From: Bryobacterales bacterium
GTDB lineage: Bacteria > Acidobacteriota > Terriglobia > Bryobacterales > Bryobacteraceae
Direction of reading: 5' to 3'
DNA length: 37,766 nt
NCBI GenBank assembly: GCA_025462945.1
Contig: JAOAPO010000201.1
Coordinates: 1 to 37,766, forward strand
The notes below the pieces were generated by a model. That model did no database searches and was not told the origin of the DNA. It worked only from the letters and a program-made list of their open reading frames with translations. The translations under genes and the position numbers were made by a program. The first letter of the stretch is position 1. Each line of letters starts with the position of its first letter. Of the stretch, positions 30,446 through 37,766 are shown piece after piece.

Positions 30446-30963
30446 GAGGGGAGTCGAAAATATGCAGTCATTCCGAACCATTCTTTATGGGTGAATCGCG
30501 CGCCTTTGCCGTGATTACATCGCTTACAGCAGGCGACCACGTTCTGAGCCGAATACCCGAGGGCGTTGTCTTTTCGGTCCAGATTGTAAGCCTGGGCGCC
30601 CCTGTTCACGTTGTGTTCGGCCCATACCAAAGGAGCCAGGCAGTAGTGGCATTCTGGCTGGATCGCCGCGACAAATTCGTCATAAGTAAGCGAGAACCCG
30701 TGCCGCTCTCGCGCCGCCGAGCGTGATGCCTTCAGGAATAGCGCCTCAAACGGACGAAGCCGCATGCGAGGCTTGACAGCGCACCGGCGGCAGCCCTTAC
30801 TGCGGCCGGCGATTAACTGATGGCTGGAGACCCTTTGCGTCTTATTGCCGCATTTGCAGGAGCACAGCCAGATCTGCACGTCTCCGCGCTTCCGCGCAGC
30901 TACCTTCTCTAAGACTGCCCAGGCTCCAAATGTCTGCCCGACTAAGGCGGCTTTTTTGTGCAT
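30442..30963 (-). CDS. HNH homing-type endonuclease
   Basis: This 173-residue protein has two parts. The N-terminal part (about 8-65), with LVGQTFGAWAVLEK, CSCKCGN and SKGCRRC, is the zinc-binding domain common in phage homing nucleases. The C-terminal part has CHYC, NLDRKDNALGYSAQNVVACC and KRCNHGKG, the HNH motif with a metal-binding cysteine set. Such genes insert next to virion genes as selfish elements. It lies after the major capsid gene, separated by a GC hairpin. Confidence 0.82.
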   Translation of the reverse strand: MHKKAALVGQTFGAWAVLEKVAARKRGDVQIWLCSCKCGNKTQRVSSHQLIAGRSKGCRRCAVKPRMRLRPFEALFLKASRSAARERHGFSLTYDEFVAAIQPECHYCLAPLVWAEHNVNRGAQAYNLDRKDNALGYSAQNVVACCKRCNHGKGARFTHKEWFGMTAYFRLPS

Positions 30964-30977
30964 TGTTTTTTAAGGAG

Positions 30978-31016
30978 CCCCCCCCCGCGTCGCGAAGGGC
31001 TGAACGCGGGGGGGGG
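30978..31016. terminator. Strong GC hairpin after the major capsid gene
   Basis: A 13-base stem (30978-30990 pairs with 31004-31016) includes nine consecutive C or G residues on each arm, with a 13-base loop. A further run of seven G lies at 31025-31031. There is no T-run, so it may be an attenuator or stabiliser of the capsid message, and not a complete terminator. It sits in the 69-base gap between capsid and HNH genes. Confidence 0.5.
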
Positions 31017-31032
31017 TGTCAACAGGGGGGGC

Positions 31033-32292
31033 TTACGCCTGTGTCACATATTTGACTGGATGAGTTCCGGCATCGATCAGGTCGCCGTCATACCGCGCGA
31101 AACCGATGAAGGCAACCTGCCCGAATTCGGCGTAGCGCTCGCTGAGCCGGAGGATCTCCAACTCCTTCACGCGCCGGAGCATGTACTTCTTCAGCTGGCC
31201 GAAGAGCACCGACTTCACGCCGGTTGCGATCGCGGCCATGTCGTTGTTCACGGCATAGCCATAGCCCTCGATGGTGTCCGGCTCGCGGGTGGCAACGCCG
31301 GGCTGCCAGAGCGGGCGACCGTACTTGTCCTTCACCTTCTTCAGCACCTTGAGCGTGGTGTCGTGCATCATGAACATCGCGCCCTGGCGGTACACGATAT
31401 CCACGGAATGGATGAGGTCGAGAAGATCGTCCGAGCCGATCGTGGTGGTACCGGTTTCAGCGCCGCCCGAGTTGGTGGCCGAGCCAGCGGCGGTCACGCC
31501 GGAGCTGGTCGCTGCGGTGATGATGCCGTTGATGGTGCTCGCACCGCTGCCCGTGGTCGCCTTCGTGTTGACGATGCGGCCGAGGCGCTCAGCGAAACGG
31601 CTGTTGATGAAGGCCTCGAAGCTGAACGCGGAATCCTGCAGCAACTGGCGGGAGACCTTGATCATCTTCGTGCTGAACTGATACGCGTCGAAGTTCACGT
31701 TTCCGATCGTGATGTCATTGGTGGACACCTGCGTGTTTTCGTCGACCTGCTCGCCAGAGACCGTGGTGTCGTTGCTGGTCGGGTACGGCAGCGGAGCGCC
31801 GGTCGACGTGTCGAACATCGTGATGATGTCTCCGTTGACCATCGGCCCATAGAACTTCATCGCCGTTTCGATCTCGGAGGCCATTCCAACCGGGACGAGG
31901 TAGCCGCCGCCGGTACCAGTCAGCGCATTTCCGCCGCCAGTTCCCATGTCGCGCTTCTCGGCCCCGACCATGATGTCGCGGAGTTCCGCGGGCATCCGCT
32001 CGAATCCGTTGATCAGGTAGCTGCGAAGGGCCATCTTCTGGCGCTCTTCCGGCTTCATTTCGCCCAGATTCCCGAGGCGGCCAGTCGGCGGCGCGCCGCG
32101 GTGCTCCTGATCGGCAGCGTCGAGGCGTTCGAGGCGGTCGATGTCAGCTTTGATGCCGTCGGCTTCGCCCATCATGCGGTCGAAGTTCGAGCGATCTTCC
32201 GCGGTGACCTCGGTCTTTTCCACCAACGCCCGGGCGTCGGTGACGAGCTTCATGCGCTGCTCACGGAGCTGGCGCGCTTTGATAAGTTCCAT
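31033..32292 (-). CDS. Major capsid protein (HK97 fold)
   Basis: This 419-residue protein has an N-terminal coiled-coil delta/scaffold region (KARQLREQRMKLVTDARALV to about residue 70) expected to be removed by the prohead protease. The mature HK97-type shell domain follows, with GGGYLVPVGMASEIETAM near residue 125 and conserved segments MFMMHDTTLKVLKKVKD, NNDMAAIATG and VLFGQLKKYMLRRV. An AGGAGA ribosome site precedes the ATG, as expected of the most highly expressed virion gene. It lies next to the protease and portal genes in the usual order. Confidence 0.93.
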   Translation of the reverse strand: MELIKARQLREQRMKLVTDARALVEKTEVTAEDRSNFDRMMGEADGIKADIDRLERLDAADQEHRGAPPTGRLGNLGEMKPEERQKMALRSYLINGFERMPAELRDIMVGAEKRDMGTGGGNALTGTGGGYLVPVGMASEIETAMKFYGPMVNGDIITMFDTSTGAPLPYPTSNDTTVSGEQVDENTQVSTNDITIGNVNFDAYQFSTKMIKVSRQLLQDSAFSFEAFINSRFAERLGRIVNTKATTGSGASTINGIITAATSSGVTAAGSATNSGGAETGTTTIGSDDLLDLIHSVDIVYRQGAMFMMHDTTLKVLKKVKDKYGRPLWQPGVATREPDTIEGYGYAVNNDMAAIATGVKSVLFGQLKKYMLRRVKELEILRLSERYAEFGQVAFIGFARYDGDLIDAGTHPVKYVTQA

Positions 32293-32336
32293 TTGTGTTT
32301 CTCCTGTTGGTTGATTTCGCCCGCGCCCGCGAGCGT

Positions 32337-32993
32337 TTACTGCAAAACCTGAGCGATCCGGAGCCGCATTTCGGCCCGGGTCTTCCAGTCGTCGACTGCC
32401 GGCACTTCTGGCTTGCCGCGCTGCTCAAACTTGGATCGAACGTCAGCCGGCACGTCCTCGGGAAGAGACCGCGCTTCGAGCTCGGTGTTCGTCTCCGGGT
32501 ATGCCGGATAGGTGACCGTCGAGATGTCGAACAGGTCCAGATCCCGCAGTTCCCGGACGTACATCATCTGTTTCGGGTCCGCCGCGTCCGGCTCTTCGAT
32601 CCATGCGGTGTTCACGGCATAGAAACCGAACGAGCACTCATTGATGTCGCCGCGCTCCACCGAAACCACGAGATCCCTGGCATAGCTGGTATCGGGAACG
32701 AGCGTCCGGAACGTGAGGCCGTTCTCGTCTTCGGCCAGTTCCAAGGTGCCGGCTTCCGTGCGCCCGAGAACGAGGTTCCGGTCATGGTTGATCAGGTGGC
32801 GAACGTCATGCTTCTCGCTGATCGCCCGAGAGAAGGCGCCCGGGGCGATGCGCTCGCGCCAGTATCCGAAGTCCTCGCTTAGGACGTTGTAGCTGGCGGC
32901 CCGGCCTTCCAGGTACTGCTTACCGTCTTCGCTGGTCGTCGCCCGCAGCTCGCGGACCTTCAGGCTTCGTGTTTCGCGCTTCTTGATGGTCAT
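32337..32993 (-). CDS. Prohead protease (HK97 type, U35)
   Basis: This 218-residue protein has YLEGRAASYNVLSEDFG and RIAPGAFSRAI near the start, H70 in LINHDRN and S121 in NECSFGF, the catalytic His and Ser of the family, with DISTVTYPAYPET following. It trims the capsid scaffold domain during maturation. The start overlaps the portal stop (ATGA). The C-terminal part is charged and probably serves as its own removable tail. Confidence 0.9.
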   Translation of the reverse strand: MTIKKRETRSLKVRELRATTSEDGKQYLEGRAASYNVLSEDFGYWRERIAPGAFSRAISEKHDVRHLINHDRNLVLGRTEAGTLELAEDENGLTFRTLVPDTSYARDLVVSVERGDINECSFGFYAVNTAWIEEPDAADPKQMMYVRELRDLDLFDISTVTYPAYPETNTELEARSLPEDVPADVRSKFEQRGKPEVPAVDDWKTRAEMRLRIAQVLQ

Positions 32994-34435
32994 GCGGCAA
33001 CGTCCTCTTCTTTCGGCGCGTCTTCGGCTGGTTTTGTGCCATCGGCGGCCGGAAGCATGTTCTTTTGCGGGTTGACCGGCGTGGTGGCCAGCGTCATGTT
33101 CACCGGGATCAGGTACTCATCGGCCCATGGCTCATCGATCGGGTTCAGGCCTTCGTTCGCCCGTACGTCGTTCGCGCTGAGGTATCCCCACTGGCGGCCG
33201 GATGCGTTGAACTTCTCGCGGCTCGCAGCGTCAGGGCGGAGCATCTTCGAAAAGTCGAAATCTACAAAGAATCGGTTCTTGGGGGTGCGCCCGACGCCCC
33301 GATGAGGGAAAAGCTTGCGCTTGAACTCCTGCCGAATCAGTGAGGTCCACGGCTCGATTGCGTACTGGACGAACTCGCGCGCCTCCTGCTCGGTGTTGGA
33401 CTTGCCCTTCGAGTCCACGTCGCCAACCATCCGCGGCGGGACGTGCATCATCGCGGCGATGTCGGTCCTGACGTGCTTCCGTGTCTCGATGGTCTGCGAC
33501 TCTTCGGGGTTGTTCGAGATCGCGGTGAACTTCGCCCCGACCGGCATGACCGCTACTCGGTGCGAGTTCTCACCGCCCTGAGCTTCTATCCACGATTGCT
33601 TCGACTGTTCGCGCTGTCCGGGCGCCACTGGCGGAAGCTCAAGGATCCCGCCCGGCTTCGCGAAGTTCCCGAAGTACTTGGCCCCAAACTTCTCAGTCGC
33701 CAATGCCAGGCCGAGGACATTCCGCGCCAGCGAAACCACCGACTGCCCGATGCGGCCGTCGAAGCTCAGCCCGGGGATGTAGATCATGTCCTCAGCTGGG
33801 ACGATTCGCTCAGCAGACTCCGAGCTATCGATATCGTCTTGGTTGTCTGTCGTCTTGTAGGCGAGCGTCCCGGCGGCCAGAACGACAGGGAAGGGACGCC
33901 ACGGCGCCGCCTCGAGGCGAGTAGCAGATGTCAGGCGAAACGGCTTGGTCTTGTTCGGGTTTCGCGGCCAGAGCGCTACGACTCCGTTTCCAGCATTCCT
34001 CTGGATCTCGATCGCGCCCGCCGGCCACGCGAGGCAGTGGCACATGAAAGCCTTGATCATGACCGTCTGGGTCATCTCGTCGTTAGGCTCGCAGCTCACC
34101 GTCTCGTAGAGCTCGTGATCGTAGGCGATCCGGTTCACCAGACGCCCACGTTCGTTCACGCTGCGCTCGTAGACGTGCATGTCGAGCGTGGAGATCGAAC
34201 CGGCGATCAGGTCCACGCACGACAGGAATGTCGAGCACTGGAAGGCCGTCATCTCCGAGACGCGAACGCCGGAATCAGTCCGGCTGCCGCTGAAGACGTC
34301 CAGCAGCCACTCAGCCGGGTAGGCCAGCGACGTCGAAGGGTTCTCAAGGCTGGACCGGCGCTCGATCGGTGCCATGCCCCGCAGGGATACTGGCGGCATC
34401 CCCATGCTTACGAGATTGCGCTCCGCGGCGTTCAT
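32990..34435 (-). CDS. Portal protein (HK97 family)
   Basis: This 481-residue protein has VSEMTAFQCSTFLSCVDLIAG at about 58-78, typical of the portal N-terminus. A central region with ILELPPVAPGQREQSKQ and IPVNMTL follows, and the MVGDVDSKGKSNTEQEAREFV segment lies before residue 380. A helical, charged C-terminus ends in EDAPKEEDVAA. It forms the dodecameric entry through which the terminase packages DNA and to which the connector attaches. Its ATG directly follows the terminase stop. Confidence 0.92.
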   Translation of the reverse strand: MNAAERNLVSMGMPPVSLRGMAPIERRSSLENPSTSLAYPAEWLLDVFSGSRTDSGVRVSEMTAFQCSTFLSCVDLIAGSISTLDMHVYERSVNERGRLVNRIAYDHELYETVSCEPNDEMTQTVMIKAFMCHCLAWPAGAIEIQRNAGNGVVALWPRNPNKTKPFRLTSATRLEAAPWRPFPVVLAAGTLAYKTTDNQDDIDSSESAERIVPAEDMIYIPGLSFDGRIGQSVVSLARNVLGLALATEKFGAKYFGNFAKPGGILELPPVAPGQREQSKQSWIEAQGGENSHRVAVMPVGAKFTAISNNPEESQTIETRKHVRTDIAAMMHVPPRMVGDVDSKGKSNTEQEAREFVQYAIEPWTSLIRQEFKRKLFPHRGVGRTPKNRFFVDFDFSKMLRPDAASREKFNASGRQWGYLSANDVRANEGLNPIDEPWADEYLIPVNMTLATTPVNPQKNMLPAADGTKPAEDAPKEEDVAA

Positions 34436-36109
34436 CTACCAGACCTCGATCGCGGCGAGGTTGGACGTTGCCGCCATCGCCTGATGCAGGGCATTCACTG
34501 TCGCTGCAATGCCATCGATGCGCGCCGCGTCAGTGGCTCGCTTCGGCTTTTCGAACATGAGATTGTCGTTCAACTCACGCGAGCTAACGCAGGAGGCATT
34601 CCAGCGCATGACCGGGTGGCCACCATGATTCAGTCTCCCCGTGAGAACTAATTCAACAAGCTTCTTCGATGGCTCGTTCAGTGTGGCGAAGCCTTGTTGG
34701 ACCTCCACGCACCGCTGGCCGTCTTCCAGTAGCTTCAGACTGATCTCCCGCGAGTTCCACCTGTCGAAACCGATCTCCTGCAGGTCAAAAAGCTCTGCAG
34801 CCCATTCCAGACGTGCCCGGATGATGCGATGGTCGATCGCCTCGCCAGGGATAAGCTCGATCCAGCCCTGTTCGGCCCACTTACGGAGCGGAACGCCGAG
34901 GCGGGTCTGCAGTAACTTGATCTTGGCGTCCGGCAGATAGAAGAACGGAAGGACATCAAAGCCCTCATCTTCACGCGGGAACAACAGCGAAACAGCCGTT
35001 AAATCAGTGGTGTACGACATGTCAACGCCAGCCCAGCAACGTCGGCCGATGAAACGGGCCTTCAGCTCATGCGGCAGGGACCGGGCCTTGAAGTCCGGTT
35101 GCTGCTCGAGCAAGCCCTCGGCTACCCAGTCGCCGCTCGACGCTTCCCACTTCGCCATGTCGATCGCGCGCCCGCCGGCGTCTTCCCACATGTTGAGGAA
35201 GTACCGTTTGAAACTGGTGAGGTCGCCCTTCGCCACCGCGCTGACGTACTTCTCGCGGACCTTCTCGATGTCGAGGAAGCCGCCATTCTCTCTCAGGCTC
35301 GGGATCGCCTTGATCCACGTCTTTGGGTCGCCGGGATCGTCAGTTCTGTCGGCACCATAGATCCGGCCGAAGAACTTCGGGTCGGTGACGATGCCTTCTT
35401 TGATGCGCCGGGTCAGCTCGTGTAGCTGCCAGGCGAGCGGCGATTCTGACTTCACGCCGGCGGTGGTGATAGCGACGGTGAGCGTCTGCTTCCGGGTGAT
35501 GCCACCATTCGAGAGAACATCCCAGTTCTCCATCTGCTTCCGGGTCTTCCAGCGGTGGACCTCATCGGCAACCGTGCAGACTGGGTTCACGCCGTCACCC
35601 ATGTCGCCGTCAGCTGCGACGGCCGCGTAGAACGAATCAGGATCGTTGCGCTTGACGATGCGGTTTGTGCCGCGCCGGATCAGAAGACGAGCCTGCAGGA
35701 GTGGCGACTGCTCGACCATCTTGCAGGCAGCACGATAGACATTCATCGCCTGACGTGTCGCCGCGGCAGCGCCGTAGATCTGGCAGCTGGGCGTCATCGT
35801 CAGGACGAGGATCAGGAGCAACAGCCCCGCCGCCCATTCTGTCTTGCCTGTTTTCTTTGGCACTTCGAGATAAACCGTTTCGATGATGCGGTTTCCGTCC
35901 TCGTCGACCTGGCCGAAGATAGCCCGAACGGCTTCTTCCTGCCAGGGCGCGAGGATAAAGGGTTTGCCGTAATACTCGTCCTGAGTGTGCTTCAGGACGA
36001 GCTCGAAGAAGTTGACCGCAGCATCGGCCGCTGCCTTCGAATACGGCACGAGAGGATTACGCGCCCGAGAGCGTGCCGCCAGTGTTGAAAGTGCTCCACC
36101 ATGTGCCAT
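34436..36109 (-). CDS. Terminase large subunit
   Basis: This is an ATPase-nuclease motor of the HK97/Terminase_1 type. Walker A, LEVPKKTGKTEWAAG, lies near residue 85. Walker B, VCTVADEVHRW, near 180 includes a DE pair. A nuclease domain starts with GVDMSYTTDLTAV (near 380), where the first aspartate is the expected metal ligand. The protein is about 557 residues. The N-terminus is unsettled: TTG at 36121, ATG at 36109 and GTG at 36049 are possible. Family members usually begin close to PLVPYSKAAAD, which favours the later starts, but none has a good ribosome site. It overlaps the small decoration-like gene. Confidence 0.92.
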   Translation of the reverse strand: MAHGGALSTLAARSRARNPLVPYSKAAADAAVNFFELVLKHTQDEYYGKPFILAPWQEEAVRAIFGQVDEDGNRIIETVYLEVPKKTGKTEWAAGLLLLILVLTMTPSCQIYGAAAATRQAMNVYRAACKMVEQSPLLQARLLIRRGTNRIVKRNDPDSFYAAVAADGDMGDGVNPVCTVADEVHRWKTRKQMENWDVLSNGGITRKQTLTVAITTAGVKSESPLAWQLHELTRRIKEGIVTDPKFFGRIYGADRTDDPGDPKTWIKAIPSLRENGGFLDIEKVREKYVSAVAKGDLTSFKRYFLNMWEDAGGRAIDMAKWEASSGDWVAEGLLEQQPDFKARSLPHELKARFIGRRCWAGVDMSYTTDLTAVSLLFPREDEGFDVLPFFYLPDAKIKLLQTRLGVPLRKWAEQGWIELIPGEAIDHRIIRARLEWAAELFDLQEIGFDRWNSREISLKLLEDGQRCVEVQQGFATLNEPSKKLVELVLTGRLNHGGHPVMRWNASCVSSRELNDNLMFEKPKRATDAARIDGIAATVNALHQAMAATSNLAAIEVW

Positions 36110-36461
36110 TGCGGGCGACAAACTCGCAGGCGTTCGGCAGGGTGGCGCTGAAGGTGTTGATGTTCTTGTTGCCGTTGATCCCGGCGGCCGGGGTGGTGAT
36201 CGTGTGGGCGTTGGCGGTCTCGCTCACGATGCGCAGCACCTTGCCGTCATCGCCACCAGCGGACGGAAGCCCGGCAGTCGGCGCCACCAGTGTCAAGGCG
36301 GCCACACCGGCCTTCGTGATGGAGACGGTGCCCTCTTTGACCGAGATCGCGCCGCTTGCCGATGCGATCTGGTAGGAGTCTTTGTCGTCAACTGCCTTAG
36401 CTACCCCTCCGGTGGAGTTGTAGTCGGGGCTGGTGGCTGCAATTCTTGCGTTTACGCTCAT
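36057..36461 (-). CDS. Small structural (decoration-like) protein
   Basis: The product is 134 residues. The sequence is rich in A, G, T and S with beta-strand character: ISVKEGTVSITKAGVAALTL, GKVLRIVSETANAHTITTP, INGNKNINTF, ending NGTWWSTFNTGGTL. This is a pattern I associate with phage head fibres and decorations and with similar repeats in other phages. The placement between the HNH gene and the large terminase is unusual for a virion protein. The start overlaps the HNH stop as ATGA. Confidence 0.6.
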   Translation of the reverse strand: MSVNARIAATSPDYNSTGGVAKAVDDKDSYQIASASGAISVKEGTVSITKAGVAALTLVAPTAGLPSAGGDDGKVLRIVSETANAHTITTPAAGINGNKNINTFSATLPNACEFVARNGTWWSTFNTGGTLSGA

Positions 36462-36757
36462 GTCGTTTGGTCCTTCCTGATTGGGAATCGTGCGCCCTTG
36501 GCGCTATTGCACGGCTTACAGGCCGCTTGGAGGTTTGCCGGGTCCAGTCTCAGATCTGGCCGTTTTGAGATGGGAATGATGTGATCGACTTCATTGGCCA
36601 GGCCTTGACAATTGGGTAGCTTGATTCGGCAAAGATATCTGTCTCTATCGAGAACAAAAGCCGCAACTTGCCGCCAGTCAGCGTCATAGCCTCTCCTGGC
36701 CGTCTTGTCTCGAACAGGTGCCCCGTGAAGCGGCTTCGCTCGGGGCGGGAGCTTCAA
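36458..36757 (-). CDS. HNH endonuclease next to the small terminase
   Basis: The product is 99 residues. The HNH core is NEVDHIIPISKRPDLRL (H59) followed by NLQAACKPCNSAKGA, with two extra cysteines (YLCRIKLPNC) that bind zinc. HNH nucleases of this size beside terminase genes in HK97-like phages are needed for packaging (gp74 of HK97), and this is the likely role. The TTG start overlaps the small terminase stop as TTGA. Confidence 0.85.
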   Translation of the reverse strand: MKLPPRAKPLHGAPVRDKTARRGYDADWRQVAAFVLDRDRYLCRIKLPNCQGLANEVDHIIPISKRPDLRLDPANLQAACKPCNSAKGARFPIRKDQTT

Positions 36758-37293
36758 TGGACGATGGCCCGCTCTTCTCGCGGGGCGCTCAGGATTGCCA
36801 TCAGGTCGGCGTCACCGGCATCCAGCTTCTTCTCGACTGATAACCGCACCCGAGCTACGGGTGAAAGCCCGAACTCGGAACAGAACGAACGGACCTGAGA
36901 CCATGCCGAACGGCTGATCGTGACGGCCGGGTGGACCTTGAGCTTCATGATCGATTTCTTCGTCTGAGGGTCCAGCGACTCCGTCCGACACACCGGGCCC
37001 TCGCGGGTAATGATCTCGTCTGCCTGAACAGCCTGCTGGTACGCGACACATGCGCCCTCGAGCATCATGGCGTCCGGCCTGCGATCGATGCCCATACCTT
37101 CAAGCTCTGGCGACCAGAAGCCCCACGCTGCACGAGCTCGCCCGCGCAAGTGCCGAGGGCAGCCAGGCAGTCCGCGTGTCGCTTTCGGTTCAGCATCACG
37201 TTTCGCCTGAAGCTTCTTCGCTCCGATCTTCCGAGGGTCGCCCTCAGAAATCTGACGCGCTGCCGTCTTTGGTTTGCGTCCCCTCAACGACAT
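36754..37293 (-). CDS. Terminase small subunit (P27 family)
   Basis: This 179-residue protein starts MSLRGRKPKTAARQISEGDP, has RGLPGCPRHLRGRARAAWGF and the block MKLKVHPAVTISRSAWSQVR, and continues with FCSEFGLSPVARVRLSV. These are the marks of P27-type small terminases, which recognise the packaging site and feed DNA to the large subunit. It overlaps the previous small gene by ten bases and stands at the head of the packaging module. Confidence 0.9.
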   Translation of the reverse strand: MSLRGRKPKTAARQISEGDPRKIGAKKLQAKRDAEPKATRGLPGCPRHLRGRARAAWGFWSPELEGMGIDRRPDAMMLEGACVAYQQAVQADEIITREGPVCRTESLDPQTKKSIMKLKVHPAVTISRSAWSQVRSFCSEFGLSPVARVRLSVEKKLDAGDADLMAILSAPREERAIVH

Positions 37294-37469
37294 CCCTCAA
37301 TTTCACGGATTTTCGTAGACGTCTTGGGGACGGTCACCGGGGAAAACCGTGGAAGGAATGGCCCCCCTACTCCCTTCGGAGCGACGGTTGCATGCTCGAC
37401 CGGACGCATGGGGGTGGTCTCGAAGGCACCGCGCATCTTGGCCATGTGATAGCCGCCGCGCTTCGTCAC
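37284..37469 (-). CDS. Small uncharacterised phage protein
   Basis: The product is 61 residues and basic, starting MTKRGGYHMAKMRGAFETTP. The GTG start overlaps the previous stop as GTGA and has GGAG six bases before it. The protein is rich in T, P and V in the second half. No family is recognised. It lies directly before the small terminase. Confidence 0.6.
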   Translation of the reverse strand: MTKRGGYHMAKMRGAFETTPMRPVEHATVAPKGVGGPFLPRFSPVTVPKTSTKIREIEGCR

Positions 37470-37585
37470 CGCAGCTCCTTCTTCCGCTTGCGTCGCAGGA
37501 TGGCAGGCGGGAGATCGACATCACAGGGGAACTGCATGTGTGCCGGCATGTGGACGGCAGAGATGAGCAGGAGCAGGGTGATCAT
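37466..37585 (-). CDS. 39-residue small protein
   Basis: This frame starts with ATG that overlaps the previous stop (ATGA) and ends with TGA overlapping the next GTG. The product begins MITLLLLISAVHMPAHMQ, a short hydrophobic stretch, and ends with basic LRRRKRKKELR-like residues. The 4-base overlaps on both sides support a real gene, although the true start could be a later ATG (residue 13 or 17). Confidence 0.55.
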   Translation of the reverse strand: MITLLLLISAVHMPAHMQFPCDVDLPPAILRRKRKKELR

Positions 37586-37766
37586 GCGGCGACTCGATCG
37601 TAGAGCTCGGGCTGATGGCTGAACACCATGCCACCGCTGAGCCCGTAATCCTTGCCCACTTCGAAGTGCTCACGACGAATACTGAACGAACCCGGGCGCA
37701 CGTTGACAGGCACAGGCTTCGTGGTCAGGCGGAATGACACGATGACCTTCCCACGCTTCTCGTCGA
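37582..37766 (-). CDS. C-terminal part of a small phage protein, cut by the window edge
   Basis: Sixty codons are visible, beginning DEKRGKVIVSFRLTTKPVPV and ending PELYDRVAA. The fold may be a small beta-strand domain. The stop overlaps the next ATG (ATGA). The frame joins that of the minus-strand gene leaving position 1 with a valine codon between, which would make one protein of 87 residues with a double-methionine start. No function is known. Confidence 0.6.
   Translation of the reverse strand, partial: DEKRGKVIVSFRLTTKPVPVNVRPGSFSIRREHFEVGKDYGLSGGMVFSHQPELYDRVAA

Noticed and set aside
30958-32352. A 464-codon open frame on the plus strand
   Set aside because: It is the antisense of the major capsid gene, which has clear HK97-type features and a good ribosome site.
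33443-34651. A 402-codon open frame on the plus strand
   Set aside because: It is the antisense of the portal and terminase genes, with arginine-rich low-complexity sequence and no recognisable domain.
1-37766. CRISPR arrays, tRNA or rRNA genes, insertion sequences
   Set aside because: No regularly spaced repeats, cloverleaf patterns, rRNA-like sequence or transposase frames were seen in reading the window.

Overview
The window is phage DNA. It carries a complete siphovirus-type head, connector and tail module of the HK97/lambda style, a recombination module, a small-gene early region with a divergent regulatory switch, and a short accessory island. GC is high, start codons are often GTG or TTG, and about twenty gene junctions are 4-base ATGA, GTGA or TTGA overlaps. 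Several predicted secreted proteins have export signals ending in A-L-A-Q or A-x-G-Q, a style I associate with soil Acidobacteria (Solibacter/Bryobacter-like). That host guess is weak and is inference only. The minus-strand reading frame leaving position 1 continues in frame into the frame entering at 37766, so the window is probably one complete circular or circularly permuted phage genome of about 37.8 kb opened inside an 87-codon gene.

Layout in the direction of transcription (nearly everything is on the minus strand, read right to left). The divergent control region at about 8786-8821 separates a leftward ribbon-helix-helix gene (8510-8785) from a rightward XRE-type repressor (8810-9166). 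The leftward early block (8.5 to 1 kb, then around the junction) has a run of tiny coupled genes, including three shorter than 60 codons. It continues with a RecE-like nuclease, an SMC/RecF-like ATPase, a Sak4-like ATPase, a conserved phage protein, a DUF2303 protein, a RuvC-like resolvase and a Gp37/Gp68 (DUF5131) protein. Across the junction come three small genes, then the small terminase (P27 type), an HNH nuclease, a decoration-like protein, the large terminase, portal, prohead protease and major capsid protein (37.3 to 31 kb).

Between the capsid gene and the tail tube (31 to 25 kb) the connector genes are interrupted. They are broken up by an HNH homing-type nuclease, two small secreted fibre-like proteins, and a lysis-like cassette (DUF5675, a cysteine-peptidase-like protein, a holin). 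A family 2 glycosyltransferase is coupled at both ends to connector genes. The tail module follows (25.4 to 12.7 kb): tail tube, two paralogous chaperone-like proteins, a gp10-like protein, tape measure (861 aa), distal tail and hub proteins, an NlpC/P60-like DUF6950 protein, a 1147-aa tip protein with a fibronectin type III domain, a beta-helix tailspike, and a fibre-like protein with a signal peptide.

From 8.8 to 12.5 kb lies the accessory and lysogeny region. It has the repressor operon with a secreted protein, plus a mixed-strand island of small genes, including a divergent pair that shares its start bases and a tiny membrane protein with a DnaJ-type zinc motif.

I could not find an integrase, a DNA polymerase, helicase or primase, a classical lysozyme or amidase endolysin, tRNAs or a CRISPR array. 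A repressor without an integrase suggests a temperate phage kept by other means, or a former temperate phage. Replication probably leans on the host and on the phage recombination genes.
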